Source of the DNA: Eubacterium sp.
Lineage (GTDB): Bacteria; Bacillota; Clostridia; Lachnospirales; Lachnospiraceae
Length of the DNA stretch: 60,762 bases
Assembly (NCBI GenBank): GCA_017634475.1
Contig: JAGBNH010000011.1
Span: 1 to 60,762 of the forward strand
Direction of reading: 5' to 3'
The translations under genes and the position numbers were made by a program. Positions 7,097 through 17,092 of this stretch are shown piece after piece. Positions within the stretch are counted from its first letter, which is position 1. Each line of letters starts with the position of its first letter. The notes beneath the pieces are model-generated. The model had not been told where the DNA came from. It made no database searches and saw only the letters and a program-made list of their open reading frames with translations.

Positions 7097-8503
7097 ATGA
7101 GCGAAAAGACATATGTGGAAGATGTGGATCGCAGCATCTACGATTTTCGATATGAGGAAAAGGATTATTACCGGGTGGACGAAGGTCTGACGCAGGCTAT
7201 CGTCGAGCAGATCTCCCGGGAGAAGGGTGATCCCGAGTGGATGACCGAGTTCCGGAAGAAATCCCTGGAAATCTATAACGAGATGCGGGTACCGGACTGG
7301 GGCCCCTCCATCGAAGGGCTGGACATGGAGCACATCGTGACCTATGTGAAGCCGAAGACCAAAATGCACGCGGACTGGGAAGAGGTGCCGCAGGAGATCA
7401 AAGACACCTTCGAACGGCTGGGTATCCCCCAGGCAGAACGGGAGTCCCTGGCCGGTGTAGGTGCACAGTACGATTCCGAGCTGGTGTACCACAACGTCCG
7501 GGAGGAAGTTGCGGCCATGGGCGTGATCTATACGGATCTGGAATCCGCCATGCACGGCCCCTACGGGGAAATGATCCACGAGCATTTCATGAAGCTGGTT
7601 CCCCCCAGAGACCATAAGTTTGCCGCACTCCATGGCGCTGTATGGTCCGGCGGTTCCTTCGTTTATGTACCGCCGGGAGTTACCGTGGAGATTCCGCTGC
7701 AGTCCTATTTCCGGTTAAATGCACCGGGTGCCGGACAGTTTGAGCATACCCTGATCATTGTGGATGAGGGCGCAGACCTGCATTTCATCGAAGGCTGCTC
7801 CGCACCGAAGTACAACGTGGCCAACCTCCATGCGGGATGCGTGGAGCTCTTTGTGGGAAAGAATGCAAGGCTTCGCTATTCCACCATCGAGAACTGGTCC
7901 AAGAATATGTATAACCTGAACACCAAGCGCGCCATCGTGGAGGAGGGCGGCAAGATGGAGTGGGTATCCGGATCCTTTGGTTCCCACGTGTCCTATCTCT
8001 ATCCCATGACCATCCTGAAGGGAGATAATTCCCGGATGGAATATACGGGGATCACCTTCGCCGGCGAGGGGCAGAATCTGGATACGGGAATGAAGGTGGT
8101 ACACACCGGAAAGAACACCACCTCCGTGGTAAATGCCAAGTCCATTTCCAAGTCCGGCGGGATCAGCACCTTCCGAAGCGCAGTAGTGGTGCAGAAGAAT
8201 GCCGCGGGCGCAAAGTCCGCTGTGGACTGCTCGTCCCTGATGCTGGACGAGTTCTCGCAGTCGGATACCATCCCGGCCATGGATGTGCGGACGAAGGACG
8301 CGCAAATCGGTCATGAGGCGAAGATCGGAAGGATCAGTGATGATGCGGTATTCTACCTGATGTCCAGGGGCATTTCCGAGGAAGACGCCCGGGCCATGAT
8401 CGTAAGCGGCTTCGCCGATACGGTATCCAAGGAGCTTCCGCTGGAGTATGCGGTGGAAATGAACAACCTGATCCGTCTGGAAATGAAGGGTTCCATCGGA
8501 TAA
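7097..8503 (+). CDS. sufB: SufB, Fe-S cluster scaffold subunit
   Basis: This 468-residue beta-helical scaffold protein of the SufBCD complex receives sulfur from SufS/SufU and holds the nascent Fe-S cluster. The N-terminal helical part (YDFRYEEKDYYRVDEGL) is typical of SufB. The C-terminal region contains the conserved GHEAKIGRISDDAVFYLMSRGISEEDARAMIVSGF. Length matches the family. It lies between sufC and sufD, with two repeat copies upstream but otherwise tight spacing. Confidence 0.97.
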   Translation: MSEKTYVEDVDRSIYDFRYEEKDYYRVDEGLTQAIVEQISREKGDPEWMTEFRKKSLEIYNEMRVPDWGPSIEGLDMEHIVTYVKPKTKMHADWEEVPQEIKDTFERLGIPQAERESLAGVGAQYDSELVYHNVREEVAAMGVIYTDLESAMHGPYGEMIHEHFMKLVPPRDHKFAALHGAVWSGGSFVYVPPGVTVEIPLQSYFRLNAPGAGQFEHTLIIVDEGADLHFIEGCSAPKYNVANLHAGCVELFVGKNARLRYSTIENWSKNMYNLNTKRAIVEEGGKMEWVSGSFGSHVSYLYPMTILKGDNSRMEYTGITFAGEGQNLDTGMKVVHTGKNTTSVVNAKSISKSGGISTFRSAVVVQKNAAGAKSAVDCSSLMLDEFSQSDTIPAMDVRTKDAQIGHEAKIGRISDDAVFYLMSRGISEEDARAMIVSGFADTVSKELPLEYAVEMNNLIRLEMKGSIG

Positions 8504-8545
8504 TGAGACACTGTTTTTGATAGATGAATATATTGGAGAGATAAA

Positions 8546-9655
8546 ATGACAGACGATAGAATGACCCTCAGCATCAGCCCGCTGCCGGGACCGACCTGGA
8601 ACTGGCTGAAGGTAAATGATGCAGAGATCAAGGTCCCTGAAGAGGCAGAGGAAGCTCTCGCAGAGGTAGATCTGCCCGGGGAATTATCCGATACCATGCT
8701 GCTTGACGAGGAGGATGTGGAGACACTGATCTCCGCGGAATCCGGTCTGGGCAGCAACTTTGCGGCATGGATCGCAGGCTGCCCTGTGGATCCGGTGACC
8801 ATCACCGCTTCCAAAGGCATGCAGGCAGAGACACCCGCAGTGGTACGGCTTTATGCAACAAACAAAGAAGCTGCGGCCAACCGTTATCAGGTCATCGCCC
8901 GGCAGGACAGCGAGCTTACGCTGGTCATGTACATTTCCGGTAAGGATGTGGATGCAGCTTCAGACGGGAATGCCACGGTTTCTTTAGATACGCGGATACT
9001 GATCCAGGATGGCGCTAAGGTTCATCTGGTCCAGGTCTGTGACGGAGGAGCAGCTGTGGGAAGCTATGTAGATGTGGCTGCGGTGCTGGGAGAAAGGAGT
9101 GAGCTCTCCATCCTGCAGATCTCCATGGGAGAGGCGGAAGCCTTCTTCGGCGTGGCAGCGGATCTTCAGGGAAAGAGCAGCAAACTCAGTATCGATACGG
9201 CCTTCTCCGCAGGAGCCGGGGAACGGGTGGACATGAACTATATCGCCCGGCATCACGGAAAGCATACGGAGAGCGTGATCCGGGTGAACGGAGTGCTTCG
9301 TGAAAATGCAGAGAAGACCTTCCGGGGAACCATTGATTTTATCCGGGGTTCGGCCGGCGCAACGGGAGACGAGCGTGAGGATGTGCTTCTCTTAGGGGAA
9401 AATGTGGTGAATAAGACTGTTCCCCTGATCCTCTGTTCCGAGGAAGATGTGGAAGGCAGCCACGGTGCCACCATTGGCGATCTCAGTGATGAGACCCTGT
9501 ATTATTTCCGCTCCAGAGGAATTGATGACGAAACCGCCTACAACCTCATTGCAGCGGGACGGCTGGTGAGCGCTGTACAGAAGATCCCGGATGAGACCCT
9601 GAAGAACGAACTTCTGGTGAAGATGGGCGAGCTGGAGGAAGAGGATTCTGAGTAA
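8546..9655 (+). CDS. sufD: SufD, Fe-S cluster assembly subunit
   Basis: This 369-residue paralogue of SufB completes the SufBC2D complex. The N-terminus is divergent (PLPGPTWNWLKVNDAEI). The C-terminus has the SufB/D signature SHGATIGDLSDETLYYFRSRGIDDETAYNLIAAG. It is somewhat shorter than enterobacterial SufD but normal for Clostridia. The next gene, sufS, starts 70 bp downstream. Confidence 0.95.
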   Translation: MTDDRMTLSISPLPGPTWNWLKVNDAEIKVPEEAEEALAEVDLPGELSDTMLLDEEDVETLISAESGLGSNFAAWIAGCPVDPVTITASKGMQAETPAVVRLYATNKEAAANRYQVIARQDSELTLVMYISGKDVDAASDGNATVSLDTRILIQDGAKVHLVQVCDGGAAVGSYVDVAAVLGERSELSILQISMGEAEAFFGVAADLQGKSSKLSIDTAFSAGAGERVDMNYIARHHGKHTESVIRVNGVLRENAEKTFRGTIDFIRGSAGATGDEREDVLLLGENVVNKTVPLILCSEEDVEGSHGATIGDLSDETLYYFRSRGIDDETAYNLIAAGRLVSAVQKIPDETLKNELLVKMGELEEEDSE

Positions 9656-9725
9656 GGGATCTGAAACCGAAAGGATAACTTCAAGTACCAAAACAAGGAA
9701 ACAAATGTAGTATAGAGGAACCATT

Positions 9726-10946
9726 ATGATAAGAAGTATTGAGGATATAAGAAAAGACTTCCCGTTCTTCCGGGATACGAAGCTGGCTTATCTGGACAAT
9801 TCAGCCACATCCCAGCGGCCGGAGTCGGTGTTGGACAAGGTAAAGGAATACTATCTTTACTCCAACGCCAACCCCTTCCGTGGGCTGTACGACCTGTCCA
9901 TCACCGCCACCGAAGCTTATGAGGCGGCGAGAGAGAAGGTGGCCGGTTTCATCAACGCCCGGGAGTCCGCTGAGGTAATCTTCACCCGGAATGCGTCGGA
10001 GAGTCTTAATCTGGCGGCCTACAGCCTGGGAGCGCTGCTTTCCCCCGGGGATGAGATCGTGACCAGCGTGGTGGAGCATCACAGCAACCTGCTGCCCTGG
10101 CAGCATGCAGCGAAGCGTGCCGGCGCTGTGGTGAAATACCTGACCCCGGAGGCGGACGGAAGCTTTGCTCCGGAGAAGCTGGAGGCTTTGATGTCCGAAA
10201 AGACAAGGATCGTGGCGCTTACCGCCATGTCCAATATTTTCGGACAGATGATCGATGTGAAGGCGCTGGCGGAGATCGCCCACAGATATGGCGCCTTTTA
10301 TGTGGCAGACGGATCCCAGAGTGTGCCCCACGGAAGAACCGACGTACAGGCTCTTGACTGCGATCTTCTGGCATTTTCAGGACATAAGATGCTGGCCCCT
10401 ATGGGGATCGGCGTGCTTTACGGAAAGCGGGAGGTGCTGGAGAAGATGCCCCCCTTCCTTACCGGGGGCGAGATGATCGAAAATGTGTCGCTGGAAGAAG
10501 TGACCTATGCTGAGATCCCCCACAAGTTCGAGGCGGGTACCGTCAATGCCGGCGGAGCCATAGGCCTTGCCGCAGCCATTGATTATATTGAATCCATCGG
10601 TATCGATCAGATCGAAGAACGGGAAAGAGAGTTGTCCCGCAGAGCATTTGCCGGGATCAAAGAGATCCCCCACATCATCCTTGTGGGATCGGATAAGGCG
10701 GAGGAGCATCACGGGATATTCACCTTCAAAGTAGAGGGAGTTCATCCCCATGATGTGGCCGCCATCATGGCAGAGCAGAATGTGGCGGTCCGGGCAGGAC
10801 ATCACTGCGCCGAGCCTCTGCATCATTTCCTGCAGATCCCATCCACCACACGGGCAAGCCTCATGTTCTACAACACCGAGGAGGAAGTGGATCAGCTGAC
10901 GGAAGCCATGAAGAACATCCGGCCTTTTATGGGGTATCCGGACTAA
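9726..10946 (+). CDS. sufS: SufS, group II cysteine desulfurase
   Basis: This 406-residue PLP enzyme takes sulfur from L-cysteine as a persulfide and passes it to SufU. The PLP lysine lies in FSGHKMLAPMG (Lys221). The cofactor Asp lies in VADGSQSVPH (Asp195), and the catalytic cysteine in RAGHHCAEPLH (Cys361), which is the SufS pattern. The N-terminus YLDNSATSQRP is canonical. Its position between sufD and sufU is the standard Firmicute order. Confidence 0.97.
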   Translation: MIRSIEDIRKDFPFFRDTKLAYLDNSATSQRPESVLDKVKEYYLYSNANPFRGLYDLSITATEAYEAAREKVAGFINARESAEVIFTRNASESLNLAAYSLGALLSPGDEIVTSVVEHHSNLLPWQHAAKRAGAVVKYLTPEADGSFAPEKLEALMSEKTRIVALTAMSNIFGQMIDVKALAEIAHRYGAFYVADGSQSVPHGRTDVQALDCDLLAFSGHKMLAPMGIGVLYGKREVLEKMPPFLTGGEMIENVSLEEVTYAEIPHKFEAGTVNAGGAIGLAAAIDYIESIGIDQIEERERELSRRAFAGIKEIPHIILVGSDKAEEHHGIFTFKVEGVHPHDVAAIMAEQNVAVRAGHHCAEPLHHFLQIPSTTRASLMFYNTEEEVDQLTEAMKNIRPFMGYPD

Positions 10947-11017
10947 CTTCAATGGACACCGAACTGACCCGGAGAGCCTGCGCGGCGCAGAAGGGGCTAA
11001 CATAAAGGAGTTGTACC

Positions 11018-11476
11018 ATGCAATATAGAACATTTTATAATGAAATACTTACCGAGCATAACCTTCATCCGGAGCATAAGCATCCGCTGATCGAACCCAC
11101 CGCGTCCCAGCGGGGAGTGAATCCCTCCTGCGGCGATGATGTGACACTGCAGCTTAAACTTAGTGAGGACGGCGTCATCGAGGACGGTTCCTTCATCGGG
11201 GACGGATGCGCCATCTCCCAGGCCAGCGCGGACATGATGCTGAACCTGGTGATCGGAAAGACCACAGAGGAAGCGGTTAAGCTGAAGGACGTCTTCATGA
11301 AGATGATCAAGGGGAAGGTGTCCGAGGAAGAACTGGAAATGTTGGAGGAAGCGTCTTCTTTGCAGGACATTTCCCATATGCCTGCCCGGGTAAAATGTGC
11401 AGTCCTCGGCTGGAGAACGCTGGAGCAGATCCTGCAGAACCGGGACGGCGGCGAAGTATCCACCGAGCAGGAGTAA
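11018..11476 (+). CDS. sufU: SufU, zinc-dependent sulfur transfer protein
   Basis: This 152-residue IscU-like protein accepts persulfide from SufS and relays it to the SufBCD scaffold. The zinc ligands are all present: Cys38 and Asp40 in NPSCGDD, Cys64 in GDGCAISQAS, and Cys127 in RVKCAVLGW. The 18-20 residue insertion that separates SufU from IscU is present (KLKDVFMKMIKGKVSEEEL region). AAGGAG precedes the ATG. It is the last gene of the operon and is followed by a repeat cluster. Confidence 0.96.
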   Translation: MQYRTFYNEILTEHNLHPEHKHPLIEPTASQRGVNPSCGDDVTLQLKLSEDGVIEDGSFIGDGCAISQASADMMLNLVIGKTTEEAVKLKDVFMKMIKGKVSEEELEMLEEASSLQDISHMPARVKCAVLGWRTLEQILQNRDGGEVSTEQE

Positions 11477-11485
11477 CCGGCACAT

Positions 11486-11689
11486 GTCATCCTGAGCGAA
11501 GCGAAGGATCTTGCGGTTCAAGCAGGTGTCATCCTGAGCGAAGCGAAGGATCTTGTGGTTCAAGCAGGTGTCATCCTGAGCGAAGCGAAGGATCTTGCGG
11601 TCCAAGCAGGAGTCATCCTGAGCGAAGCGAAGGATCTTATGGTTCCTGCGAAGTGAAAAGATCCTTCGGGCTGCGCCCTCAGGATGACA
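11486..11689. repeat. Dispersed repeats: four tandem direct copies and one inverted copy
   Basis: Four 27-bp repeats of the GTCATCCTGAGCGAAGCG type begin at 11486, 11528, 11570 and 11612, an exact 42-bp period. An inverted copy at 11658-11689 faces them. The array can fold into large hairpins in the transcript and could end or stabilise suf mRNA. One frame reads as repeated CHPERSEGS; that ORF is not a gene. No gene is seen between 11477 and 11827. Confidence 0.95.
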
Positions 11690-11700
11690 CAAAAAAAACC

Positions 11701-11778
11701 GGAATGACACACAGAAATCCCAGGATGGTGCTAAACTTTGGAATGACGCAAAGAAATCCCAGGACGGTGCTAAATCCG
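11701..11778 (+). repeat. 39-bp imperfect tandem duplication
   Basis: Two copies (11701-11739, 11740-11778) share GGAATGAC, AGAAATCCCAGGA and GGTGCTAAA. The unit differs from the main repeat except for the short ATGAC end, and may be a decayed relative. Confidence 0.8.
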
Positions 11779-11827
11779 GGGATGATATAAAGGAATAGAT
11801 AAGAGATACTAACAAGGTGATTGGCGT

Positions 11828-12712
11828 ATGGGAGAGAAGAAAAGGTTTACCTGGGAGTTTGTGGCAGAGATCCTGTTCATTACGGCAGGGGCGGTGATCG
11901 CGGCCTTCGCTATCGAAGAATTTCTGGTGGGCTGCACTATTCTGGACGGCGGTGTGGTGGGAATCTCCATCATGCTGAATACTCTTATTAAGTTTCCGCT
12001 GGGTCTCCTTACCGCCATTTTAAATGTGCCGTTCTTGATCATCGGTTCCCGGAAGATGGGCAAGATGTTCATCGCAAAGTCTGCTTACGCCATGGTGATC
12101 TTTTCCGTAGCTCTGGAGCTCTTTGCTCCGCTGAAAAATGTCACCGAGGATTATATGCTGGCCGTATCCTTCGGCGGAGTGATCCTGGGCCTGGGAGTGG
12201 GGCTCGTGATCAAATACGGCGGGTGCCTGGACGGTACTGAGACGGTGGCGATCCTTCTGAATAAGAGGTTTAAATGGCCGGTGGGCCAGACGGTACTGAT
12301 CTTCAATGTGGTCATCTTCGCCGTTGCCGGTTTCGTCTTCGGCTTCGACCGGGCCATGTACAGTCTCCTTACCTACTTTATCACCTCCAGGGTCCTGGAC
12401 ATAGTGGAGAACGGTATGGACAAGGCGAAGGCCGCCATGATCATCACCGATGATCCACGGACCATTACCGAACAGATCTACAAGCGGCTGGGCCGCACCG
12501 TGACCATCATGGAGGGACAGGGACTGGTCAGCGGAAAAAAATCCATACTGTACTGCGTACTCACCCGTTTCGAGATCCGCGAACTCCGGAGCATCATCAA
12601 CCAGATCGATGCCTCTGCCTTCATCACCGTAAGCGATGTTTCCGAGATCATCGGAAATCATATGAAGGCCGTGAGGTCAGGGGTGGTGGCCGAGACTGAG
12701 GATCCGGATTGA
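11828..12712 (+). CDS. YitT-family membrane protein (DUF161/DUF2179)
   Basis: This 294-residue inner-membrane protein has five or six hydrophobic segments in residues 10-195, including the family motif GGVVGISIMLNTL and the stretch YGGCLDGTETVAILLNKR. A soluble C-terminal DUF2179 domain (about 205-280: AMIITDDPRTITEQIYKRLGRTVTIMEGQG) follows. The family is common in Firmicutes; its transport or signalling role is unknown. Length and architecture are typical. It stands alone between two repeat clusters. Confidence 0.88.
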   Translation: MGEKKRFTWEFVAEILFITAGAVIAAFAIEEFLVGCTILDGGVVGISIMLNTLIKFPLGLLTAILNVPFLIIGSRKMGKMFIAKSAYAMVIFSVALELFAPLKNVTEDYMLAVSFGGVILGLGVGLVIKYGGCLDGTETVAILLNKRFKWPVGQTVLIFNVVIFAVAGFVFGFDRAMYSLLTYFITSRVLDIVENGMDKAKAAMIITDDPRTITEQIYKRLGRTVTIMEGQGLVSGKKSILYCVLTRFEIRELRSIINQIDASAFITVSDVSEIIGNHMKAVRSGVVAETEDPD

Positions 12713-12718
12713 GTCGGC

Positions 12719-12819
12719 AAGATCCTTCGGGCTGCGCCCTCAGGATGACAGGCCTGCCGGATTGGCAGTCCGCATAGTTGAGTCGGCAAGATCCTTCGGG
12801 CTGCGCCCTCAGGATGACA
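12719..12819 (-). repeat. Two inverted dispersed repeats in a 69-bp tandem duplication
   Basis: The copies at 12719-12750 and 12788-12819 have the same sequence (AAGATCCTTCGGGCTGCGCC to GGATGACA) and share flanks GAGTCGGC and GGCCTGCCGGAT, so the unit with its linker was duplicated. Confidence 0.93.
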
Positions 12820-12889
12820 GGCCTGCCGGATCGGCAGCGCTGCCCTCTACATTGACAGTCCGCTATTTGGTGGCAAGATTATGGTTTCT

Positions 12890-12918
12890 TTGACATGTTG
12901 AACAAAATATGGTATTCT
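12890..12918 (+). promoter_or_regulatory. Predicted sigma-A promoter of the MBOAT operon
   Basis: A perfect TTGACA (12890-12895) is followed after 17 bp by TATTCT (12913-12918), 38 bp before the start codon. AAAGGGGG forms the ribosome binding site. Confidence 0.75.
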
Positions 12919-12955
12919 GTTTCAGATTATCCTGCAATGATTAAAGGGGGACACC

Positions 12956-14344
12956 ATGTCATTCTCAACACTGATATTTACGGTCTTCTTTCTGCCGATC
13001 TTTCTGATCGTGAACCAGATAGTTTTTACGAGGACCGATGGAAATGTGCGAACCGAGAACCGGGTTCTTCTGATCTTCTCCATGGTATTCTATCTCTTCA
13101 GCGGTCTCGGCGGACTTCTGGTCCTGCTGATCTGTGCGCTGGTGGGATGGTTCGGCGGAAGACAGATCGAGAAGAGCGGCGGAAGCAAGGGGGCACTCAT
13201 CGCAACGATCACCATCCTGATCGCGGTACTGGCATTCTTCAAGTATGCGGGCTTCTTCATGACCGTATTCATGCCGCTGGGTATCTCGTTCTACATTTTC
13301 AAGATCATTTCCTATGTAGCAGATGTATATAAGGGAGAGATTGATTCCGAGGATGATATCCGGGATTTCCTTCTCTACGTTGTCTGCTTCCATCATGTAA
13401 CTCAGGGCCCCATCGTCCGTTACGGAGATATGAAGGACGGTATGCTGCACCGGAAGATCTCTTCCGCGAATATGGCAGCAGGTATCTATCGTTTCTCCCT
13501 GGGTCTGGCAAAGAAGGTTATCCTTGCCGACCAGATGGGATCTCTTGCCAACAAGTTCCTTCCCATGTCGGAGGAGATCGCAAAGATGCCCACCTTCGGT
13601 ATCTGGATGGGTTCCATCTTCTTCTCCCTGCAAATGTATCTGGACTTCTCGGCATATACCGATATGGCTATCGGTCTCGGCCAGATGTCAGGCTTTGTTT
13701 ATCCGGAGAACTTCGATTATCCCTATTGCTCTGACAGCGTCAAGGTGTTCTGGAGAAAATGGCATATCACCCTCAGCTTCTTCTTCAGAGATTATGTGTA
13801 TATCCCCCTTGGCGGTAACCGCAAGGGCAGCGGCAGGACCAAGGTGAACCTCCTGATCGTCTGGCTGCTTACCGGGATCTGGCACGGCGCAACCTGGAAC
13901 TTCGTTCTCTGGGGACTGTACTACTTCATCTTCATCTCTCTGGAGAATACCATGAAGGATGCGGAATTCCACGTGCCGAAGTTCCTGAAGCACATTTACG
14001 TTGTATTCGTTTTCAACTTCGGATGGCTGATCTTCCGGTTTACGGACTTCAAGCTCCTGGGACAGGCGGTAAAGGGCTTCTTCGGCTTCAGCGAAAACTT
14101 TACCAGCCAGGTGATCTCCGTAACCCTGCAGAATAACGTATTTATCATTATCATTGCGGTTCTTGCCTGCACGCCCATCTTCCGGAACCTCCGGAGATGG
14201 ATCGAGGGTAAGATCCGAGACAGAGAAATGTCAGCAGGCCTGGTTTACGGGTGGAAAACCGTGGTATCTCTGGCTGCACTGATCATCGGCGTGATCCTGA
14301 TGGCAGGCAGCAGCTATCAGCCGTTCCTGTACAACCAGTTCTAA
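12956..14344 (+). CDS. MBOAT-family O-acyltransferase (AlgI/DltB type)
   Basis: This 462-residue polytopic membrane protein moves an acyl group, usually acetyl, across the membrane onto a cell-surface polymer. Family marks are PLGISFYIFKIISYVADVYKG, FHHVTQGPIVRY, YLDFSAYTDMAIG, FWRKWHITLSFFFRDYVYIPLGGNRKG, and GIWHGATWNFVLWGLYY with the catalytic His (His310). Membrane helices run through the whole length. The next gene encodes a DHHW protein, the periplasmic-type partner that completes acetyl transfer in alginate-like systems. The acceptor polymer is not shown by the sequence. Confidence 0.93.
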   Translation: MSFSTLIFTVFFLPIFLIVNQIVFTRTDGNVRTENRVLLIFSMVFYLFSGLGGLLVLLICALVGWFGGRQIEKSGGSKGALIATITILIAVLAFFKYAGFFMTVFMPLGISFYIFKIISYVADVYKGEIDSEDDIRDFLLYVVCFHHVTQGPIVRYGDMKDGMLHRKISSANMAAGIYRFSLGLAKKVILADQMGSLANKFLPMSEEIAKMPTFGIWMGSIFFSLQMYLDFSAYTDMAIGLGQMSGFVYPENFDYPYCSDSVKVFWRKWHITLSFFFRDYVYIPLGGNRKGSGRTKVNLLIVWLLTGIWHGATWNFVLWGLYYFIFISLENTMKDAEFHVPKFLKHIYVVFVFNFGWLIFRFTDFKLLGQAVKGFFGFSENFTSQVISVTLQNNVFIIIIAVLACTPIFRNLRRWIEGKIRDREMSAGLVYGWKTVVSLAALIIGVILMAGSSYQPFLYNQF

Positions 14345-14371
14345 TGCGCGAGGCAAGGAGAATGATTCAAT

Positions 14372-15811
14372 ATGGCAAAACGACTAATCAGTCCGGAATA
14401 TAAACGGCGAATCAAAAAATCGAGACAGTTCTGGAGTATGATCCGCGTGTACGGATTCTACCTGGTGCTGATCTTCTTCATGGTGGTGGGTCTCCTGCTG
14501 TGGCTCAGACCCAAGGAATCCACCCTGGAGAAGCGTACACTGGCTCAGTTCCCTTCCATGACCTTCGGGGGTCTGTGGAACGGAAGCTTCTTTACCGACA
14601 TTGCCACCTGGTATACCGATACCTATCCCATGCGCGAGAAGATGCTGGGGGGCGGCAGTGACATCAAGAATCTCTATGGTCTGCACGGCGCGGAATTCTA
14701 CGGCGACGTGGGACGTACCGGAGATCAGATCCCGGTAGAGGATGATGACGGTGAGAAGGCGGCCATCATTGATACCAGCAAGAAGAAAACCGAGGTGAAG
14801 ACCGAGGAGAAGACAGAGAATACCTCCGGATCTCCCGTGAATACCGAAACCCTCACCGTACAGCCGGTGACCGAATCCACCGAAGCCCTGCCGGATGGTA
14901 CCAAGCACGGTACCGATGCGGAGGTAGCGGGAGACGTGTTCATCCTGGACGGACAGGCCTTCAGTATCTACTATTTCGGCAAGGATAACTCCCAGTATTA
15001 TGCTTCCATGGTGAATACCGTGCGCAGTAAGCTTCCGTCAAATGTACAGCTGTACGACATCCTGGCGCCTACGGCCTGGGGTGCCATCCTGGGACGGGAT
15101 ATGCAGGAGAGTCTGGGCGGATCCAGCCAGGAGGACGCCATCAAGTTCGTTTACGGCAAGATCGATGATTCCGTAAAATGTGTACCGGCTTACGACAACA
15201 TCGTCCGTCACAATGCGGAATATATCTACTTCCGGTCCGATCACCACTGGACCGTTATGGGCGCTTACTATGCATATGAAGCATGGTGCAAGTCCAAGGG
15301 CATCGAGCCCCATCCCACGGATTACTTCACCAAGAAGTATGAGTTCGACGGATTCCTGGGAACCTTCTATGCTTCCTCCAACCAGGCGCCGGTGCTGGGC
15401 AACAACCCCGACACGGTTCTGGCCTTTGTTCCCAACGGGACGAACTCCGAAGTATTTACCCAGTCTGACGGACAGCAGCTGGAGTGGAACGTCATCCGCG
15501 ACGTATCCGACTGGGCAAGAACCTCCAAGTATAACTGCTTCATCGGAGGCGACAACCCCTATACGGTCATCGACAACCCGGCCATTACCGATGGCTCGGC
15601 CTGCATCCTGATCAAGGAGTCCTACGGAAATGCATTTGCACCCTTCCTGGTGGACCATTATCAGCATGTATACGTGATCGACTATCGTTACTATGACGGA
15701 AACTTGACACAGTTCATCAAGGATAAGAACGTATCGGATGTGATCCTGCTGAACAACATGGAAGCTCTTTCCGTATCCAGAGCAGACATGATCCTGTCTC
15801 TGTTCCCGTAG
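14372..15811 (+). CDS. DHHW-family protein (AlgJ/AlgX-like surface acylation partner)
   Basis: This 479-residue protein is anchored by one N-terminal helix (about 26-45) with the rest outside the cell. Residues 120-190 are a Thr/Glu/Lys-rich linker. The SGNH-like domain holds [19 protein letters not shown] (Asp290-His291-His292-Trp293) and a C-terminal [29 protein letters not shown] block with the likely nucleophile Ser. Such proteins act with an MBOAT transferase to O-acetylate exported polysaccharide. It begins 28 bp after the MBOAT gene, so it is cotranscribed. Confidence 0.88.
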   Translation: MAKRLISPEYKRRIKKSRQFWSMIRVYGFYLVLIFFMVVGLLLWLRPKESTLEKRTLAQFPSMTFGGLWNGSFFTDIATWYTDTYPMREKMLGGGSDIKNLYGLHGAEFYGDVGRTGDQIPVEDDDGEKAAIIDTSKKKTEVKTEEKTENTSGSPVNTETLTVQPVTESTEALPDGTKHGTDAEVAGDVFILDGQAFSIYYFGKDNSQYYASMVNTVRSKLPSNVQLYDILAPTAWGAILGRDMQESLGGSSQEDAIKFVYGKIDDSVKCVPAYDNIVRHNAEYIYFRSDHHWTVMGAYYAYEAWCKSKGIEPHPTDYFTKKYEFDGFLGTFYASSNQAPVLGNNPDTVLAFVPNGTNSEVFTQSDGQQLEWNVIRDVSDWARTSKYNCFIGGDNPYTVIDNPAITDGSACILIKESYGNAFAPFLVDHYQHVYVIDYRYYDGNLTQFIKDKNVSDVILLNNMEALSVSRADMILSLFP

Positions 15812-15817
15812 ATCGAA

Positions 15818-15846
15818 GTGTGCGAAGGACTGAACCCTTCGCACAC
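15818..15846 (+). other. Intercistronic hairpin without a T-tract
   Basis: A perfect 11-bp stem GTGTGCGAAGG (15818-15828) / CCTTCGCACAC (15836-15846) has a 7-nt loop. It is followed by AGGATAAAAAGG rather than a T-run. It is more likely an mRNA processing or stability element between the DHHW and GH130 genes than a strong terminator. Confidence 0.75.
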
Positions 15847-15867
15847 AGGATAAAAAGGAGAAGTGAA

Positions 15868-17040
15868 ATGTTACACGAGCGTTATTACATTGAGAAGGAA
15901 AAGTACGAGAAGCTCATTGCGCGGAAGAACGAGAAGACGGAATTCTATAACGGCATATATGACCGTTATCGTTATCCCATCCTGACCCGTCAGCATATTC
16001 CTCTCACCTGGAAGTATGATCTGAACCCCGAGACCAATCCCTATTTCATGGAGCGTCTCGGCGTAAATGCAGTCATGAATTCCGGCGCGATCTATCGAAA
16101 CGGCAAGTATTATATCGTTGCCCGGGTAGAGGGAAATGACCGGAAGAGCTTCTTCGCTGTAGCAGAAAGCGAGACGGGCATCGACGGTTTCCGTTTCCAC
16201 GATTATCCCATCCTTCTTCCCGACACCGAGAAGCAGGAGACGAATGTGTATGACATGCGTCTCACGGAGCATGAGGATGGCTGGATCTACGGCGTGTTCT
16301 GTTCCGAATCCAAGGATACCACCGTATCCGATCTGTCCGCTGCGGTGGCTGCCGCAGGTATCGTAAGAACGAAGGACATGGTGAACTGGGAGCGGCTTCC
16401 CAATCTGGTCACTCTGCGTTCTCCCCAGCAGCGAAATGTGGTGCTGCACCCGGAATTCATCGACGGAAAGTATGCCTTCTATACCCGTCCCATGGATGAT
16501 TTCATCGACACCGGTTCCGGCGGAGGAGTGGGCTTCGGTCTCTGCGAGGACATCACCCATGCGGTGATCGATGAGGAGATCATCACCAGCAAGCGGAAAT
16601 ATCATACCATCACCGAGGTTAAGAACGGTGCGGGCGCACCACCCATCAAGACCGACCGGGGATTTATCCATATCGCTCACGGCGTGCGGAACACGGCAGC
16701 GGGACTCCGCTACGTGCTGTACTGCTTCGCTACGGACCTGAAGGATCCCTCTAAGGTGATCGCCGAGCCCGGCGGATTCTTCCTGGCGCCTCTGGGAAGA
16801 GAGCGTGTGGGAGATGTGTCCAACGTGGTCTTCACCAATGGTGCGGTAGTCAATGAGAAGGGCGAGGTGTTTATCTACTATGCATCCAGTGATACCCGGA
16901 TGCACGTAGCCACTACCACCCTGGACAGGCTCGTGGATTACGTATTCAATACCCCGGAGGACCCGCTGAGATCCGTGCTCTGCGTGGAGCAGCGCTGCGA
17001 TCTGATCCGGAAGAACCTGGAGTTCCTAGGCCGCCGGTAG
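15868..17040 (+). CDS. GH130 phosphorylase, probable 4-O-beta-D-mannosyl-D-glucose phosphorylase
   Basis: This 390-residue cytosolic enzyme of glycoside hydrolase family 130 phosphorolyses beta-1,4-mannosyl-glucose to mannose 1-phosphate and glucose. It lacks a signal peptide. The general acid Asp is in [16 protein letters not shown] (Asp129), matching the subgroup-1 enzymes of mannan-using gut bacteria. [21 protein letters not shown] and the ending [18 protein letters not shown] are also family-like. ATG 15868 has AAGGAG (15855-15860) ahead of it; the longer reading from 15820 covers the hairpin and is rejected. Its place behind two acylation genes is unusual for this family. Mannosyl-N-acetylglucosamine specificity cannot be excluded. 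Confidence 0.85.
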   Translation: MLHERYYIEKEKYEKLIARKNEKTEFYNGIYDRYRYPILTRQHIPLTWKYDLNPETNPYFMERLGVNAVMNSGAIYRNGKYYIVARVEGNDRKSFFAVAESETGIDGFRFHDYPILLPDTEKQETNVYDMRLTEHEDGWIYGVFCSESKDTTVSDLSAAVAAAGIVRTKDMVNWERLPNLVTLRSPQQRNVVLHPEFIDGKYAFYTRPMDDFIDTGSGGGVGFGLCEDITHAVIDEEIITSKRKYHTITEVKNGAGAPPIKTDRGFIHIAHGVRNTAAGLRYVLYCFATDLKDPSKVIAEPGGFFLAPLGRERVGDVSNVVFTNGAVVNEKGEVFIYYASSDTRMHVATTTLDRLVDYVFNTPEDPLRSVLCVEQRCDLIRKNLEFLGRR

Positions 17041-17092
17041 GGGGAACGGCGCATTCTTAATCGTAAAAAAACGACTAATTCACGAAAAAGAC

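Noticed and set aside
11486..11653. Possible CRISPR array (42-bp period)
   Set aside because: Repeat and spacer are both nearly identical between units, and the same element is scattered singly elsewhere.
11395..11790. 131-residue ORF with repeated CHPERSEGS peptides
   Set aside because: It is a translation of the dispersed repeat array behind sufU, with no ribosome binding site and no protein family match.
12895..13332. 145-residue + strand ORF overlapping the MBOAT start
   Set aside because: It begins within the promoter and runs out of frame through the MBOAT gene.
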